The notes: a model not told the origin generated them from the letters alone. A DNA stretch of 64,000 nucleotides from Aneurinibacillus sp. REN35 (GCF_041379945.2 NZ_JBFTXJ020000017.1:1-64000); one strand, 5' to 3'. Positions 43,201 to 53,621 are shown, numbered from the stretch's first letter. Numbers and translations are program-made.

Positions 43201-45237
43201 TTATATAAAGACGGTTATGATCATATCGATGAGTTTGATCCCGATGAACGGAACCACTACACCACCAAGGCCGTAGATGAATAGATTTCGGCCCAGCAGG
43301 CGGTTGGCGCTCATCGGCTTGTATTTGGCACCTTTCATCGCAATTGGAATGAGCAGAGGAATGATCACTGCATTAAAGAGCAGCGCCGATAAAATAGCGG
43401 ATTGCGGCGATGCGAGATGCATGATGTTCAGTGCGTCTAATTGCGGCAGAGCGAGAATGAACAGCGCCGGAATGATGGCAAAGTATTTGGCGATGTCATT
43501 AGCGATGGAGAACGTGGTCAGCGTGCCGCGCGTAATGAGCAACTGCTTGCCGATTTCGATAACCGACAGCAGCTTCGTCGGATCGGAATCAAGGTCAATC
43601 ATATTGGCCGCTTCCTTCGCCGCCATCGTACCGGAATTCATCGCAAGTCCTACATCCGCTTGAGCAAGCGCTGGGGCATCATTCGTGCCGTCCCCGGTCA
43701 TTGCCACCAATTTACCCTGAGCCTGTTCGCGCTTGATGGCTTCGATTTTATCTTCTGGTTTTGCTTCAGCGATATATTCATCTACACCGGCTTCTTGAGC
43801 GATGGTCGCAGCGGTGAGTGGATTATCACCTGTACACATGACGGTTTTGATACCCATTGCCCGAAGCTCAGCGAAGCGTTCCTTTAATCCCGGTTTGACA
43901 GTATCTTTCAAATGAATCAAACCAATAATTCGGTTATTCACCGCTACAGCCAGCGGTGTACCACCTGCCTTGGCGATGCGTGCAGCCTTTTCTTCAAGAT
44001 CCATAGGGACACTTCCGCTTTGTGCGCTTATATACGATTTGATGGCATCTACGGCCCCTTTTCGAATGCGGGTTCCGTCGGGTAGATCAAGCCCGGACAT
44101 GCGGGTCTCTGCGGTAAAGTCGATCACCTCAGCCTGGCTGTAGTTCGGCTCGCCCCAATCGCTCCCAAGACGATTCGCCAAATCAACAATGGAGCGCCCC
44201 TCAGGCGTTTCGTCTTTGACGGATGATTGCAGTGCGGCAAACGTAATGTCCCGCTCGGACAGGCCGCTTACTGGGATGAATTCGGCTGCCATGCGATTTC
44301 CGAATGTGATGGTGCCAGTTTTATCAAGGATCATTGTGTCAATGTCGCCAGCCGCTTCCACAGCTTTTCCTGACATGGCCAATACATTGAATTGTGTCAC
44401 GCGATTCATACCGGCAATGCCAATCGCGGACAATAAGCCGCCGATTGTCGTCGGAATGAGGCAGACAAGCAAAGCGATTAACGTCGCAACATCAAGCTGT
44501 ACATGTAGGTAGTTAGCCAATGGTACAAGCGTAATAATGACGATAAGAAAGATAAGGGTCAGCACAGCAAGCAGTGTGGTCAGTGCGATTTCATTCGGTG
44601 TCTTCTGACGCGAAGCGCCTTCGACAAGTGAGATCATGCGATCAAGGAACGATTCACCGGGGTCCGTCGTCACTTTTACGATAATATAGTCGGAGACGAC
44701 GCGTGTACCGCCGGTAACAGAAGAAAAATCGCCGCCGGCTTCCTTAATCACCGGGGCGGATTCCCCAGTGATGGCCGATTCGTCAATGGAGGCGAGACCC
44801 TCGATGATTTCGCCGTCCGAAGGGATCAAATCTCCGGTATCAACTCGGACGATGTCTCCTTTGCGAAGCTCGGTCGATGCTACTTCCTTGGTGCTGCCAT
44901 CTTTTTGCAGCAACTTAGCCATCGTATCTGCTTTGGTTTTGCGCAGCGTATCCGCCTGTGCCTTGCCTCGGCCTTCCGCCAATGCTTCCGCAAAATTAGC
45001 AAACAGCACAGTAAACAAGAGAATGAGAAAAACGGAAACATTGTACCCGCGGCTTACCGTGCTTGCACCGAATGCATCCGGTGCAAACGAAAGAATGAGC
45101 GTAATGAATGTACCCACTTCGACGATAAACATGACAGGGTTTTTGATCATCACAAATGGATGTAACTTTTTAAATGAGTCAACGATTGCCTGCGTGACAA
45201 GCTCACTTGTGAGCATTTTTTTCTGCTTACTCCCCAT
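43201..45237 (-). CDS. kdpB: Potassium-transporting P-type ATPase subunit KdpB
   Basis: 678 residues. P-type motifs are intact: TGES ([13 protein letters not shown]), the phosphorylation site [13 protein letters not shown], and [21 protein letters not shown]. It hydrolyses ATP to drive K+ through KdpA. ATG follows aaggaggatgc and overlaps nothing; 12 bp separate it from kdpA. Confidence 0.97.
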   Translation of the reverse strand: MGSKQKKMLTSELVTQAIVDSFKKLHPFVMIKNPVMFIVEVGTFITLILSFAPDAFGASTVSRGYNVSVFLILLFTVLFANFAEALAEGRGKAQADTLRKTKADTMAKLLQKDGSTKEVASTELRKGDIVRVDTGDLIPSDGEIIEGLASIDESAITGESAPVIKEAGGDFSSVTGGTRVVSDYIIVKVTTDPGESFLDRMISLVEGASRQKTPNEIALTTLLAVLTLIFLIVIITLVPLANYLHVQLDVATLIALLVCLIPTTIGGLLSAIGIAGMNRVTQFNVLAMSGKAVEAAGDIDTMILDKTGTITFGNRMAAEFIPVSGLSERDITFAALQSSVKDETPEGRSIVDLANRLGSDWGEPNYSQAEVIDFTAETRMSGLDLPDGTRIRKGAVDAIKSYISAQSGSVPMDLEEKAARIAKAGGTPLAVAVNNRIIGLIHLKDTVKPGLKERFAELRAMGIKTVMCTGDNPLTAATIAQEAGVDEYIAEAKPEDKIEAIKREQAQGKLVAMTGDGTNDAPALAQADVGLAMNSGTMAAKEAANMIDLDSDPTKLLSVIEIGKQLLITRGTLTTFSIANDIAKYFAIIPALFILALPQLDALNIMHLASPQSAILSALLFNAVIIPLLIPIAMKGAKYKPMSANRLLGRNLFIYGLGGVVVPFIGIKLIDMIITVFI

Positions 45238-45249
45238 ATAGCATCCTCC

Positions 45250-46929
<1,680 letters not shown>

Positions 46930-46960
46930 TGGCGAGCCTCCTAAATATAAAGACATCACA

Positions 46961-47038
46961 TTAAAATTTTTCTGGTTTGATAAGAACAAAGCATAAGTAC
47001 AAAATCATAGCCAAAGCAATCAGCAGGATCATGCCCAC
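46961..47038 (-). CDS. kdpF: KdpF, 25-residue subunit
   Basis: GTG start at 47038 after aaggaggtgaatgaa, then a single helix GMILLIALAMILYLCFVLI ending in KPEKF, the standard KdpF tail. KdpF stabilises the KdpABC complex. The gene lies 31 bp before kdpA. Confidence 0.88.
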   Translation of the reverse strand: MGMILLIALAMILYLCFVLIKPEKF

Positions 47039-47052
47039 TTCATTCACCTCCT

Positions 47053-47139
47053 TCATGTACGGTCACAGAATTCTGTAAAACCGATGAAAAGTAAAAATGA
47101 CAATATGAATACTCCGATGATCACAACATCATTAAACAT
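47053..47139 (-). CDS. 28-residue membrane peptide upstream of kdpF
   Basis: ATG 47139 lies about ten bases after gaaaggggg; the product is a single helix (FNDVVIIGVFILSFLLFIGF) ending TEFCDRT. The stop lies 14 bp before kdpF. Short hydrophobic reading frames in this position are found in other kdp operons, so it may be an extra, unnamed Kdp subunit. The frame is open 37 codons further upstream but without a ribosome site. Confidence 0.65.
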   Translation of the reverse strand: MFNDVVIIGVFILSFLLFIGFTEFCDRT

Positions 47140-47484
47140 AACGAAAGCCCCCTTTCTCCTACATATCCGCAAAAAAAATAGACCGATGCCGCTTTTATCC
47201 GATGAACCGCATAGGGAAAGAGAGCCAGGGGACGAGCGCTGTGCAGTCAATCCAAGAAAAGGATCAACGAAACACCAACGCTTGCCGGCCTAATGGCTTG
47301 CTTGCGGTTATCTGTCGGAGAAAAAGCGTCACCGGTCTACGGAATGCCTGCCCATCACCCCGGGTGCGGGCCTACACTCTGTCCACCTGTTCTTCTTCAT
47401 CAAAACAGTGCTATGAAATTATGGCAAAACAAAAAGACCTGCAAGTATCTTGAAGGGGTTCTTTGTTTCCGTAATGCGGCAACA
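47140..47484 (-). other. Long unexplained kdp leader
   Basis: About 345 bases between the riboswitch terminator and the first small gene. I find no convincing gene. It contains GC-rich potential structure (gcccgcaccc / gggtgatgggc at about 47350-47375) unlike the AT-rich intergenic DNA elsewhere. It could be a further regulatory RNA element or a processing region. Confidence 0.4.
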
Positions 47485-47511
47485 AAAAAACCTCCTCAAA
47501 TAGGCGGTCTT
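47485..47511 (-). terminator. Terminator of the kdp c-di-AMP riboswitch
   Basis: On the minus strand accgcct and aggaggt pair (one mismatch) around atttg and are followed by seven T. It comes directly after the aptamer, as expression platform. Confidence 0.75.
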
Positions 47512-47655
47512 TAGACCTCCCTCGCTTTAGCCGACGAAGTTAGCTGACGGGTAGGATGGCGAAAGAGTAACTCTCATCCCTCCTTACAAGTGTAAGGATT
47601 AACCCCAAAAGATTGGGTCCTCCGCTTCCGAGTGATTCGGAACTAGGCCAGATAT
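47512..47655 (-). ncRNA. c-di-AMP (ydaO-yuaA) riboswitch of the kdp operon
   Basis: The minus strand shows the conserved blocks in order: aagcggaggaccc, ggggttaatcc, a variable hairpin around cacttgtaagg, catcctacccgtcagctaac and the 3' part ggctaaagcgagg. These correspond to the ydaO aptamer core. Such aptamers bind two c-di-AMP and favour termination, so kdp should be shut off when c-di-AMP (a signal of high potassium) is abundant. Limits are approximate. Confidence 0.85.
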
Positions 47656-47839
47656 GCAGTTGCTGTATGTGCTTTATTATACGAGCAGAAGAATTAAAAA
47701 ATAAAACGGGAAATACGAAGGAAAATCCACTTTTTTTAGACAATAGTGGATAAGTAAGCGGTAAAATTAAACATATTCACACGCAATCTCTTTTTCTCTT
47801 TCAATTTCTCGTGTTTACTTGTATGTGTAGTAAGGAGTG

Positions 47840-48610
47840 ATGGTATTGGAGCGAGTTGTCTTCACAAATGTACGTAATAAAATGTTAGTCGGACACTTAT
47901 ATCCGGCAGAATCAAGATCAATCATTATCATGGCTCATGGATTCATGTCAGATAAAATATCAAGAGGACGGTTTGAGCGGCTGGCAGCATCATTTAACCA
48001 TGCCGGTTATGCTGCGCTTGCCTTTGATTTCAGCGGCTGCGGTGAAAGCGAGGACGAGATCATCACAGCAGAGAAGCAGGTGGATGATTTGCGAGCGGCG
48101 ATGCACTTTGTCAAAGGAAGAGGATATGAGAGGATTGCACTATATGGACATAGTCTCGGCAGCTTAATCTGTCTTCGAGGTTATACGCGAGATATCGTAA
48201 CCATGGTATTATCCGGCGCCTTAACCGACGCAATGCAGTACGAGTGGGATGACTATTTTACAAAAGAACAAATGTATGAATTAGAAAAGTACGGCTTGAT
48301 TACGGTACACAGGGAAGAAGGGGTGCGAAGAATCATTAGGCTTGATCAGCAAATGCTTCATGATTTTGCGAAGATTGACCAGGCATCCCTCTTGCAGCCG
48401 ATTGCGTGTCCGGTATTGCTGATCCATGGCAATCATGAGAGCGATGCAGAAGAGAAGCTACTGCTGGAGCGGTCAAGTCGTGCGCTTATGTATTTGCCAA
48501 AAAACTCTGAGTTGATGGTCATAGAAGGGGCTGCACACAGCTTTATCGAACACATGGATGAGCTAGAACAAGCTGCTTGTGCATGGTATAACACGCATAT
48601 GAAAAAATAA
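47840..48610 (+). CDS. Alpha/beta hydrolase (serine aminopeptidase S33-like)
   Basis: About 256 residues. Nucleophile elbow GHSLGSL (Ser near 105), acid in the CPVLLIHGNHESDAEE segment, and His in GAAHSFIEHMDE complete the triad. The HGFMSDKISRGRFERLAASFNHAGYAALAFDFSGCGESED region is typical of esterase/lipase-like hydrolases. The start is uncertain: GTG 47837, ATG 47840 or TTG 47846, the last having the best spacing from aaggag. Function unknown. Confidence 0.87.
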   Translation: MVLERVVFTNVRNKMLVGHLYPAESRSIIIMAHGFMSDKISRGRFERLAASFNHAGYAALAFDFSGCGESEDEIITAEKQVDDLRAAMHFVKGRGYERIALYGHSLGSLICLRGYTRDIVTMVLSGALTDAMQYEWDDYFTKEQMYELEKYGLITVHREEGVRRIIRLDQQMLHDFAKIDQASLLQPIACPVLLIHGNHESDAEEKLLLERSSRALMYLPKNSELMVIEGAAHSFIEHMDELEQAACAWYNTHMKK

Positions 48611-48754
48611 GATAAAGAGCGTAAAATCGAGAAAAAATAAGAATAGAGAAGATATAATTTGATAAAGCCTGTTATATTTTAAAATTTATTCCTTTACAAA
48701 AGATTCAAGCCGGACGTAAGATGATTTCAACTTCAGCTAACTGAATAAAAATTT

Positions 48755-48905
48755 CCAGCTTGATCGCTGAGTCCCAATAGGGAGCGGGGGAACCAATCGC
48801 GGCGCATAGTACAGCCAGTGCCGTATGGGGTGAATCTCGGGAGACCGAGTAGGGCGACTCTCACGTCCGAATCCGTCAGCTAACCTCGTAAGCGTGTAGA
48901 GAGAG
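48755..48905 (+). ncRNA. c-di-AMP (ydaO-yuaA) riboswitch upstream of the MpsC-family gene
   Basis: All conserved ydaO blocks are present: gatcgctgagtccc, agggagcgggggaacc, tatggggtgaatctc, agtagggcgac, and tccgaatccgtcagctaac followed by ctcgtaagcg. It fills most of the 421-bp gap before the next gene and is followed by an intrinsic terminator, so it should switch off the MpsC-family gene at high c-di-AMP. Aptamer limits are approximate. Confidence 0.95.
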
Positions 48906-48951
48906 GAGGGTGTTGTTGTGATACCATGACAGCTTCTTTGCTGTGCTTAGC

Positions 48952-48990
48952 AAAAGCCGCATGAAGAGACCTCTTCGTACGGCTTTTTTG
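48952..48990 (+). terminator. Terminator of the second c-di-AMP riboswitch
   Basis: aaaagccg(c)atgaaga pairs with tcttcgtacggctttt (one mismatch, one G-U), followed by T6. Confidence 0.85.
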
Positions 48991-49031
48991 TACTTCAAAT
49001 AAAGATAAAAACAAAGGAGTTTTGGAAGAGA

Positions 49032-49415
49032 ATGGCGCAGTCAAGCAAAAGCAAAATGGAAGCAGCAATCAGTGAAGCCTATATTAAATTCTTGCGCGAA
49101 ATTCTCGGCAAAGGGCCGAAAGAAACAAAAACATATATTATTAAAGACATGGTTATGATCCGGCTCAAGGAAGTGCTGACCCAGGAGGAGAAGGCGCTGG
49201 TGTGCATCGAGAGCGGGAAGCCGCTTGTTAAAGAGATGCGGCGGATTCTGCGTGAATCCAACAGTGAAAAGACGAAAGTGATCATCTCCGGTATTACCGG
49301 ATGTCAGGTCATCTCCAGCCACAGCGATATTAGCACGAAGCTAGGAGAGCAGATCGAAGTATTTATTCTTGATTGTGATCTAGAAAAGGAATTGAGAATA
49401 AAAGAGGTTGGATAG
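49032..49415 (+). CDS. DUF2294/MpsC-family protein
   Basis: 127 residues, soluble, highly charged. MEAAISEAYIKFLREILGKGPKETKTYIIKDMVMIRLKEVLTQEEKAL is the DUF2294 signature; the family is annotated as MpsC of the sodium-translocating Mps system. mpsA and mpsB are not in this window. ATG follows an aaaggag and ggaaga region. The c-di-AMP riboswitch directly upstream supports a role in ion homeostasis. The molecular function of MpsC itself is not known. Confidence 0.85.
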   Translation: MAQSSKSKMEAAISEAYIKFLREILGKGPKETKTYIIKDMVMIRLKEVLTQEEKALVCIESGKPLVKEMRRILRESNSEKTKVIISGITGCQVISSHSDISTKLGEQIEVFILDCDLEKELRIKEVG

Positions 49416-49429
49416 ATTCATCAGGAAGA

Positions 49430-49550
49430 CTGAACACAGGGATCGGACAAAGCGCCCGGTGTTACGTATACCTGCGGACTCTTGTGGGATTCCGATGCCG
49501 ATTGATTATCGATTGGTATGGGGATCGTGTGAGAGACCGCAGGTTTTTTG
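49430..49550 (+). ncRNA. Structured leader RNA with terminator, unidentified
   Basis: Downstream of the MpsC-family gene lies a hairpin gaacac / ggtgtt (about 49433-49462) and then a long hairpin: cctgcgg and ccgcagg (49471-49477, 49537-49543) closing nested partial stems around gattgattatcgatt, followed by T6. A long, branched stem ending in a U tract just before another gene looks like an attenuator or riboswitch expression platform. It matches no family I recognise; it could also be a plain terminator. Confidence 0.5.
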
Positions 49551-49591
49551 TTTCATCATGAAATATCGATGATATAAAAGGAGAGAAAAGG

Positions 49592-49846
49592 ATGAATAGG
49601 GCTATCGTGGGTCGCCATGAATATGTGCTTGTCTGTACGTCGAACCGGGGTGGTGAAGTATTTCTACGGAAGCTGCAGGATGTAGGTCAGCCGTTTTTAG
49701 CACTGGTGCATGAAGAAGAGGACGAAGCGTATTTCCGGGCATGCGGATATGAATCGATCATCAGGGTAAGAGATATCAACGTAGGGAGCCTGCTGCCGCT
49801 ATCTTGTAACGCCCAACAAAAAACGGCTCAGCACACTTTACTATAG
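49592..49846 (+). CDS. 84-residue hypothetical protein, possibly a partial Rossmann (KTN/RCK-like) unit
   Basis: ATG follows aaaggagagaaaagg. The pattern HEYVLVCTSNRGGEVFLRKL then QPFLALVHEEEDEAYFRACGY resembles the beta-alpha-beta start of TrkA/KTN nucleotide domains, with acidic residues after the second strand, but it lacks the GxGxxG loop and ends after about 70 ordered residues. I do not recognise a family. Position after an ion-homeostasis gene makes the reading attractive but unproven. Confidence 0.5.
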   Translation: MNRAIVGRHEYVLVCTSNRGGEVFLRKLQDVGQPFLALVHEEEDEAYFRACGYESIIRVRDINVGSLLPLSCNAQQKTAQHTLL

Positions 49847-50043
49847 CTTAGGCGCCAGTCACGTAATCTATAGTGATACAGGAAAAGTTTCTTTTTTAAT
49901 CCTGCAATAAAACGACAGCTCCTATCGTTTCTTTGCCCGTTTCGTATTTATTTTTGCGGAATGGGCATTTTTTTGTGAAAAAAGCGAACGCGATCCTTCT
50001 TTCGTGCCAATATAGAGGTGTAGAGCGTAAGGAGGAATGACGG

Positions 50044-50631
50044 ATGGAGGAACAAAACGAATACCGCACACTCATCGCACGCACGCTTATAGGAGAACGT
50101 GAAGCATATGGTGAGTTATATGAAAAAACAATTGACCGCGTCTATAAAGCCGTCCACTTCCTGATTGAGGATAAATCTGATGTGGAGGATGTGATACAGG
50201 ATATTTATATTCAACTATACCGCTCACTGGTTGGCTTTGATCAGACACGCTCTTTTCTTCCGTGGTTGATGGGGATTGTCATGCGTCAGGTAAGCGCCTA
50301 TCGAAGGAAGAGATGGATGCGGTTTCGCATCGCCAAAAAAGCAGAACTACAGCCGCAGCCAATGGAAAGTGATTTCACAAACGATGTGATTAATAAGCTG
50401 GCCAACAAGCACTTGCGTACCGCGATTGATCTGCTGCCCTATAAGTTGAAGCAGGTGATTATCCTTCGTTATCTACATGATCATTCACAGGAAGAGATCG
50501 CTATTATCCTGGATATACCGATAGGGACCGTAAAATCAAGGATTAACGCCGCGTTAAAAAAGCTGCGGCAGAAACAGGAAAATGAACAAATTTTATTGCG
50601 AAGGGTGGAGAATATTCATGAATCCCGATAA
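50044..50631 (+). CDS. ECF (group 4) RNA polymerase sigma factor
   Basis: 195 residues. Region 2 (about 20-95: YGELYEKTIDRVYKAVHFLIEDKSDVEDVIQDIYIQLYRSL) and region 4 (about 125-180: LPYKLKQVIILRYLHDHSQEEIAIILDIPIGTVKSRINAALKKL) are complete, without region 1 or 3. ATG follows aaggaggaatgacgg. The partner gene overlaps its end by 14 bp, the usual sigma/anti-sigma arrangement. Confidence 0.93.
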   Translation: MEEQNEYRTLIARTLIGEREAYGELYEKTIDRVYKAVHFLIEDKSDVEDVIQDIYIQLYRSLVGFDQTRSFLPWLMGIVMRQVSAYRRKRWMRFRIAKKAELQPQPMESDFTNDVINKLANKHLRTAIDLLPYKLKQVIILRYLHDHSQEEIAIILDIPIGTVKSRINAALKKLRQKQENEQILLRRVENIHESR

Positions 50632-51301
50632 CTGCCTGCAGAAAATCATGCATGAAAGAGCAGAGGGTATTGTTCCGCCCCCTGAATTAAAAGAAAAAGT
50701 AATGAACAATATTGTATTCAGCAAAGGAGAGAAAAAAATGAAGAAACGCATGGTAGCGGGCATTTTAGCCGCAGCCCTACTTATTCCGACGAGTGCATTT
50801 GCGTACCAATCCTTACTGGCCGATGAGTTATATGGTTCGTTTGAGAATGTGAAGAAGCATGCTGCAAGCATAACAATGGAAGGGTACATGCTGTTTAATG
50901 CGAAGCTGTCCCAGGCAAAGGGAGAACTGGGAGCAGAAGAGTATGCAGAGTTTAAACGCTTCCTTAAAGTAATCAGCACAGCTAAAGTCAACTATGGGGA
51001 TCCATACGGGAATATTGACTACGATCGCATCGGTGAGGTGAAAAAAGAGGAGATCAAGCAGGCACTGCTGGCTGTGCTGCCGTATTTTGATAAGTTAAAT
51101 GGTAAAAAATCGAGCCGGGATGTACTGACAGCGCAGGAATATGAGCGCTATATTGACGCGTTAATGACGCATGAAAAAGTGATGGCACAGAGTGGTATTG
51201 ACCCAAGTGCAGGTCCGATTGAAATAGAAAAGCTACCAGAAGTGCTTCAGCAGGAATATCAAGCGGCCGTAGATGTTATGGAGTATGTGAGTAAAAAGTA
51301 A
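50618..51301 (+). CDS. Membrane protein with DUF3600-like domain, likely anti-sigma factor
   Basis: 227 residues. A short cytoplasmic part (1-38: NCLQKIMHERAEGIVPPPELKEKV) precedes one helix (about 44-63: MVAGILAAALLIPTSAFA) and an extracytoplasmic domain of about 160 residues. The start ATG 50618 follows gggtggag and overlaps the sigma gene. The outer domain resembles DUF3600, found next to ECF sigma factors. The N-terminal segment lacks a zinc HxxxCxxC motif, so sequestration would be zinc-free. Anti-sigma role inferred from layout. Confidence 0.72.
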   Translation: MNPDNCLQKIMHERAEGIVPPPELKEKVMNNIVFSKGEKKMKKRMVAGILAAALLIPTSAFAYQSLLADELYGSFENVKKHAASITMEGYMLFNAKLSQAKGELGAEEYAEFKRFLKVISTAKVNYGDPYGNIDYDRIGEVKKEEIKQALLAVLPYFDKLNGKKSSRDVLTAQEYERYIDALMTHEKVMAQSGIDPSAGPIEIEKLPEVLQQEYQAAVDVMEYVSKK

Positions 51302-51369
51302 CAATAATCAGAGCCCCTCTTATATAATAGTAATACGATCTGAATCGCATCTAAAATAGGGGGGGCATT

Positions 51370-52122
51370 GTGCAGGATTTGTACGGGAAAGTTGTCGTTA
51401 TTACGGGAGCGAGTTCTGGAATTGGACGTGCGGCAGCAGAACTGCTGGCGTCCAAAGGTGCAAAAGTGGTTATTAACTACCATACAAACGAAAAGGGAGC
51501 AAACGAAACGATGCAAACGATTCAAGAAAAGGGAGGGGAGTGTACGGCAATCCAAGCGGATGTTACGAAGAAAGACCAAGTTGAAAGAATGGTTCAAGAA
51601 GTTGTTTCAATTTACGGAGCCGTCCATGTGCTGGTAAATAATGCAGGTGGAGGCATTAGACAAAGCGCATTCATGGATATAGATGAGGAGCTTTGGGATG
51701 AGACATATGCATTGAATGTTAAAGGAGTTCTCTTTTGCTCACAGGCAGTATTAAAGGACATGCTTCCGCGAAAAAACGGCAAAATCATTAATCTTTCTTC
51801 GGCAGCAGCCCGTATTGGAGGGGCAGGTGAAAGCATCCACTATGCTTCAACAAAAGGTGCAGTAAATACGATGACGGTTGGGATGTCCAGGGAATTTATT
51901 GAGCATGGGATTATTGTAAATGGAATCGCTCCTGGAATGGTTGAAACCTCATTTCATGACAAATTTGCTCCTAATGATAATCGTCTCGAACGATTAGTGG
52001 CCTCTGTTCCCATGAAACGTGCTGCAACTCCATTAGAAATAGCAGAGGTGATTTGTTTCCTTGCATCAGATGCATCCAATTATATTGTGGGGGAAACAAT
52101 TACTGTTAGCGGTGGTAGATGA
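51370..52122 (+). CDS. SDR family oxidoreductase
   Basis: 250 residues, classical short-chain dehydrogenase/reductase: cofactor motif VITGASSGIGRAAAELLASKG, NNAGGG, the serine LSSAAARIGG and YASTK (Tyr near 154, Lys near 158), and a C-terminal GETITVSGGR. It resembles FabG/glucose-1-dehydrogenase-like reductases. Start GTG 51370 after taggggggg. Single gene; substrate unknown. Confidence 0.9.
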   Translation: MQDLYGKVVVITGASSGIGRAAAELLASKGAKVVINYHTNEKGANETMQTIQEKGGECTAIQADVTKKDQVERMVQEVVSIYGAVHVLVNNAGGGIRQSAFMDIDEELWDETYALNVKGVLFCSQAVLKDMLPRKNGKIINLSSAAARIGGAGESIHYASTKGAVNTMTVGMSREFIEHGIIVNGIAPGMVETSFHDKFAPNDNRLERLVASVPMKRAATPLEIAEVICFLASDASNYIVGETITVSGGR

Positions 52123-52157
52123 AAAAGTACCTCTTCTTGTTGTCTAGCTTCCTACTA

Positions 52158-52200
52158 TAAAAACAGGTACCCGTTTCTTTTATTGGGTACCTGTTTTTTA
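52158..52200 (+). terminator. Terminator after the SDR gene
   Basis: aaaaacaggtaccc pairs with gggtacctgttttt, T-rich tail. Confidence 0.88.
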
Positions 52201-52218
52201 TTGTTTTTCAGTGGGGAA

Positions 52219-53374
52219 TTAGACCATCTCAGGGACAGACAGGCCAAGTCCCTCTGCAATACGTGCTCCATATTCAGGATCAGCCTTATAGAAGTGCTGA
52301 ATTTGCCGCAGCTTAATCTCGTCCCTTGTGACCGGCTTCATGGCGTCAACGATAGTCTGCACAAGGCGGATGCGTTCTTCTTCGCTTAAGAGACGGTATA
52401 ATTATGATCCGGGCGCATCTGTCCGTCGCGCTGATAGTTATTCACCATAACCTTCGGACGGTTGATCGGAAGGGCGTTGTGGTTTGCACCGACACGGTAG
52501 CGGTGTGCATCCGCATAGGCGAAGAGGCGACCCTGCAGCATTTTGTCAGGTGAAACATCAATGCCGGGTACGAGTGTTCCGGGAGAAAACGTTGCCTGTT
52601 CCACTCCGGGTAATCCCCATTTTCAATGGCGTTAAATAAGTCTTCCGTATGGTAATCTGGGTTTTCACCGGCGATTTTTGCGGCGACATCCGCACTAAGG
52701 TTTTGGATGCCCTGCTGTGTCTTGAAGTGGTATTTTACCCAGACCGCTTCGCCTTCCGCATTTACCCATTTGAATGTATGGCTGCCAAAGCCGTGCATAT
52801 GACGGAACGTGGCAGGAATGCCGCGGTCAGACATAAGAATGGTTACCTGATGCAGCGATTCAGGGGACAGTGACCAGAAATCCCATACCGCATCCGAGTT
52901 TTTCAAATGCGCTTGCGGATGGCGTTTTTGCGTATGAATGAAGTCAGGGAATTTAATCGCATCTCGGATGAAGAACACGGGTGTATTGTTGCCGACCAGG
53001 TCATAGTTTCCGTCTTCTGTATAGAGTTTTACAGCGAATCCACGTGGGTCACGCACGGTATCGGCAGAGCCGTTTTCACCCGCTACCGTGGAGAAGCGGA
53101 CAAACCCCGGTGTACGTTTTCCAACCTCAGATAGAAATGCGGCCTTCGTATAGTTCGATACGTCATTTGTTACTTCAAAATAACCATGCGCCCCGGCACC
53201 TTTGGCGTGAACGACACGTTCAGGCACACGCTCGCGGTTAAAATGCGCCAGCTTTTCAAGAAGATGCACATCCTGGATCAGTGTTGGACCGCGTGATCCG
53301 GCCGTAATGGAATTCTGATTATCACCAACAGGGGCTCCCCAGCTTGTCGTAAGTCTATTATTATGTGAACTCAT
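52219..53374 (-). pseudogene. katA: Catalase gene disrupted by two internal deletions
   Basis: The first 257 codons encode a normal monofunctional haem catalase with the distal histidine ([18 protein letters not shown]). At about 52600, after GDYPEW, the frame breaks and in another frame [36 protein letters not shown] follows, with the proximal tyrosine; about 50 residues of the core are missing. At about 52393-52408, after [13 protein letters not shown], the frame breaks again and resumes as [19 protein letters not shown]...[21 protein letters not shown] up to the stop; a further 50 or so residues are missing. No active enzyme can result. An assembly or sequencing error is possible, but two clean out-of-frame joins argue for real deletions. 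Confidence 0.88.
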
Positions 53375-53456
53375 ACCTTCATCACCTCATCATTTATCTA
53401 TCCTTCATGTACATAATAATATCGAAAACCAATAAGAAATAAATGCTTATTTGAAA

Positions 53457-53471
53457 TTATTATTAATAATG
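53457..53471 (-). promoter_or_regulatory. PerR-like box upstream of the catalase remnant
   Basis: ttattattaataatg resembles TTATAATnATTATAA with several mismatches, about 85 bp upstream of the catalase start. AT-rich DNA gives such matches easily, so this is weak. Confidence 0.3.
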
Positions 53472-53486
53472 ATTGAGAGGATTCAT

Positions 53487-53519
53487 TTTTGACTTGTGAT
53501 TCAACCGATTTTGACTTGT
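53487..53519. repeat. Direct repeat ttttgacttgt upstream of a sigma-54 promoter
   Basis: Two identical 11-base copies (53487-53497 and 53509-53519) exactly 22 bp apart, two helical turns, 37 bp upstream of the sigma-54 promoter. Candidate activator sites. Confidence 0.6.
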
Positions 53520-53555
53520 TTTGTATGGAGTCGGCTGTTTTTTACGCTGTTTGAT

Positions 53556-53572
53556 TTGGCGTGGGATTTGCT
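53556..53572 (+). promoter_or_regulatory. Sigma-54 promoter of the GNAT gene
   Basis: TTGGCGTGGGATTTGCT matches YTGGCAYGRNNNTTGCW with one mismatch; GG and GC are ten bases apart. It is 50 bp upstream of the start codon. Confidence 0.78.
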
Positions 53573-53621
53573 TACATGATTACACAAGCAGAAAACTTGA
53601 AGAATTGAGGAGGAGAAAGAT

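Noticed and set aside
43277-45241. Plus-strand frames of 100-157 codons inside kdpB
   Set aside because: Mirror frames of a strongly conserved P-type ATPase gene; no ribosome sites.
47084-47514. Several 65-85 codon frames on the plus strand opposite the kdp leader
   Set aside because: No ribosome sites, unusual composition, and antisense to a riboswitch and its leader.
48611-48754. Possible small gene before the second riboswitch
   Set aside because: AT-rich with stops in all frames; more likely the promoter of the riboswitch transcript.
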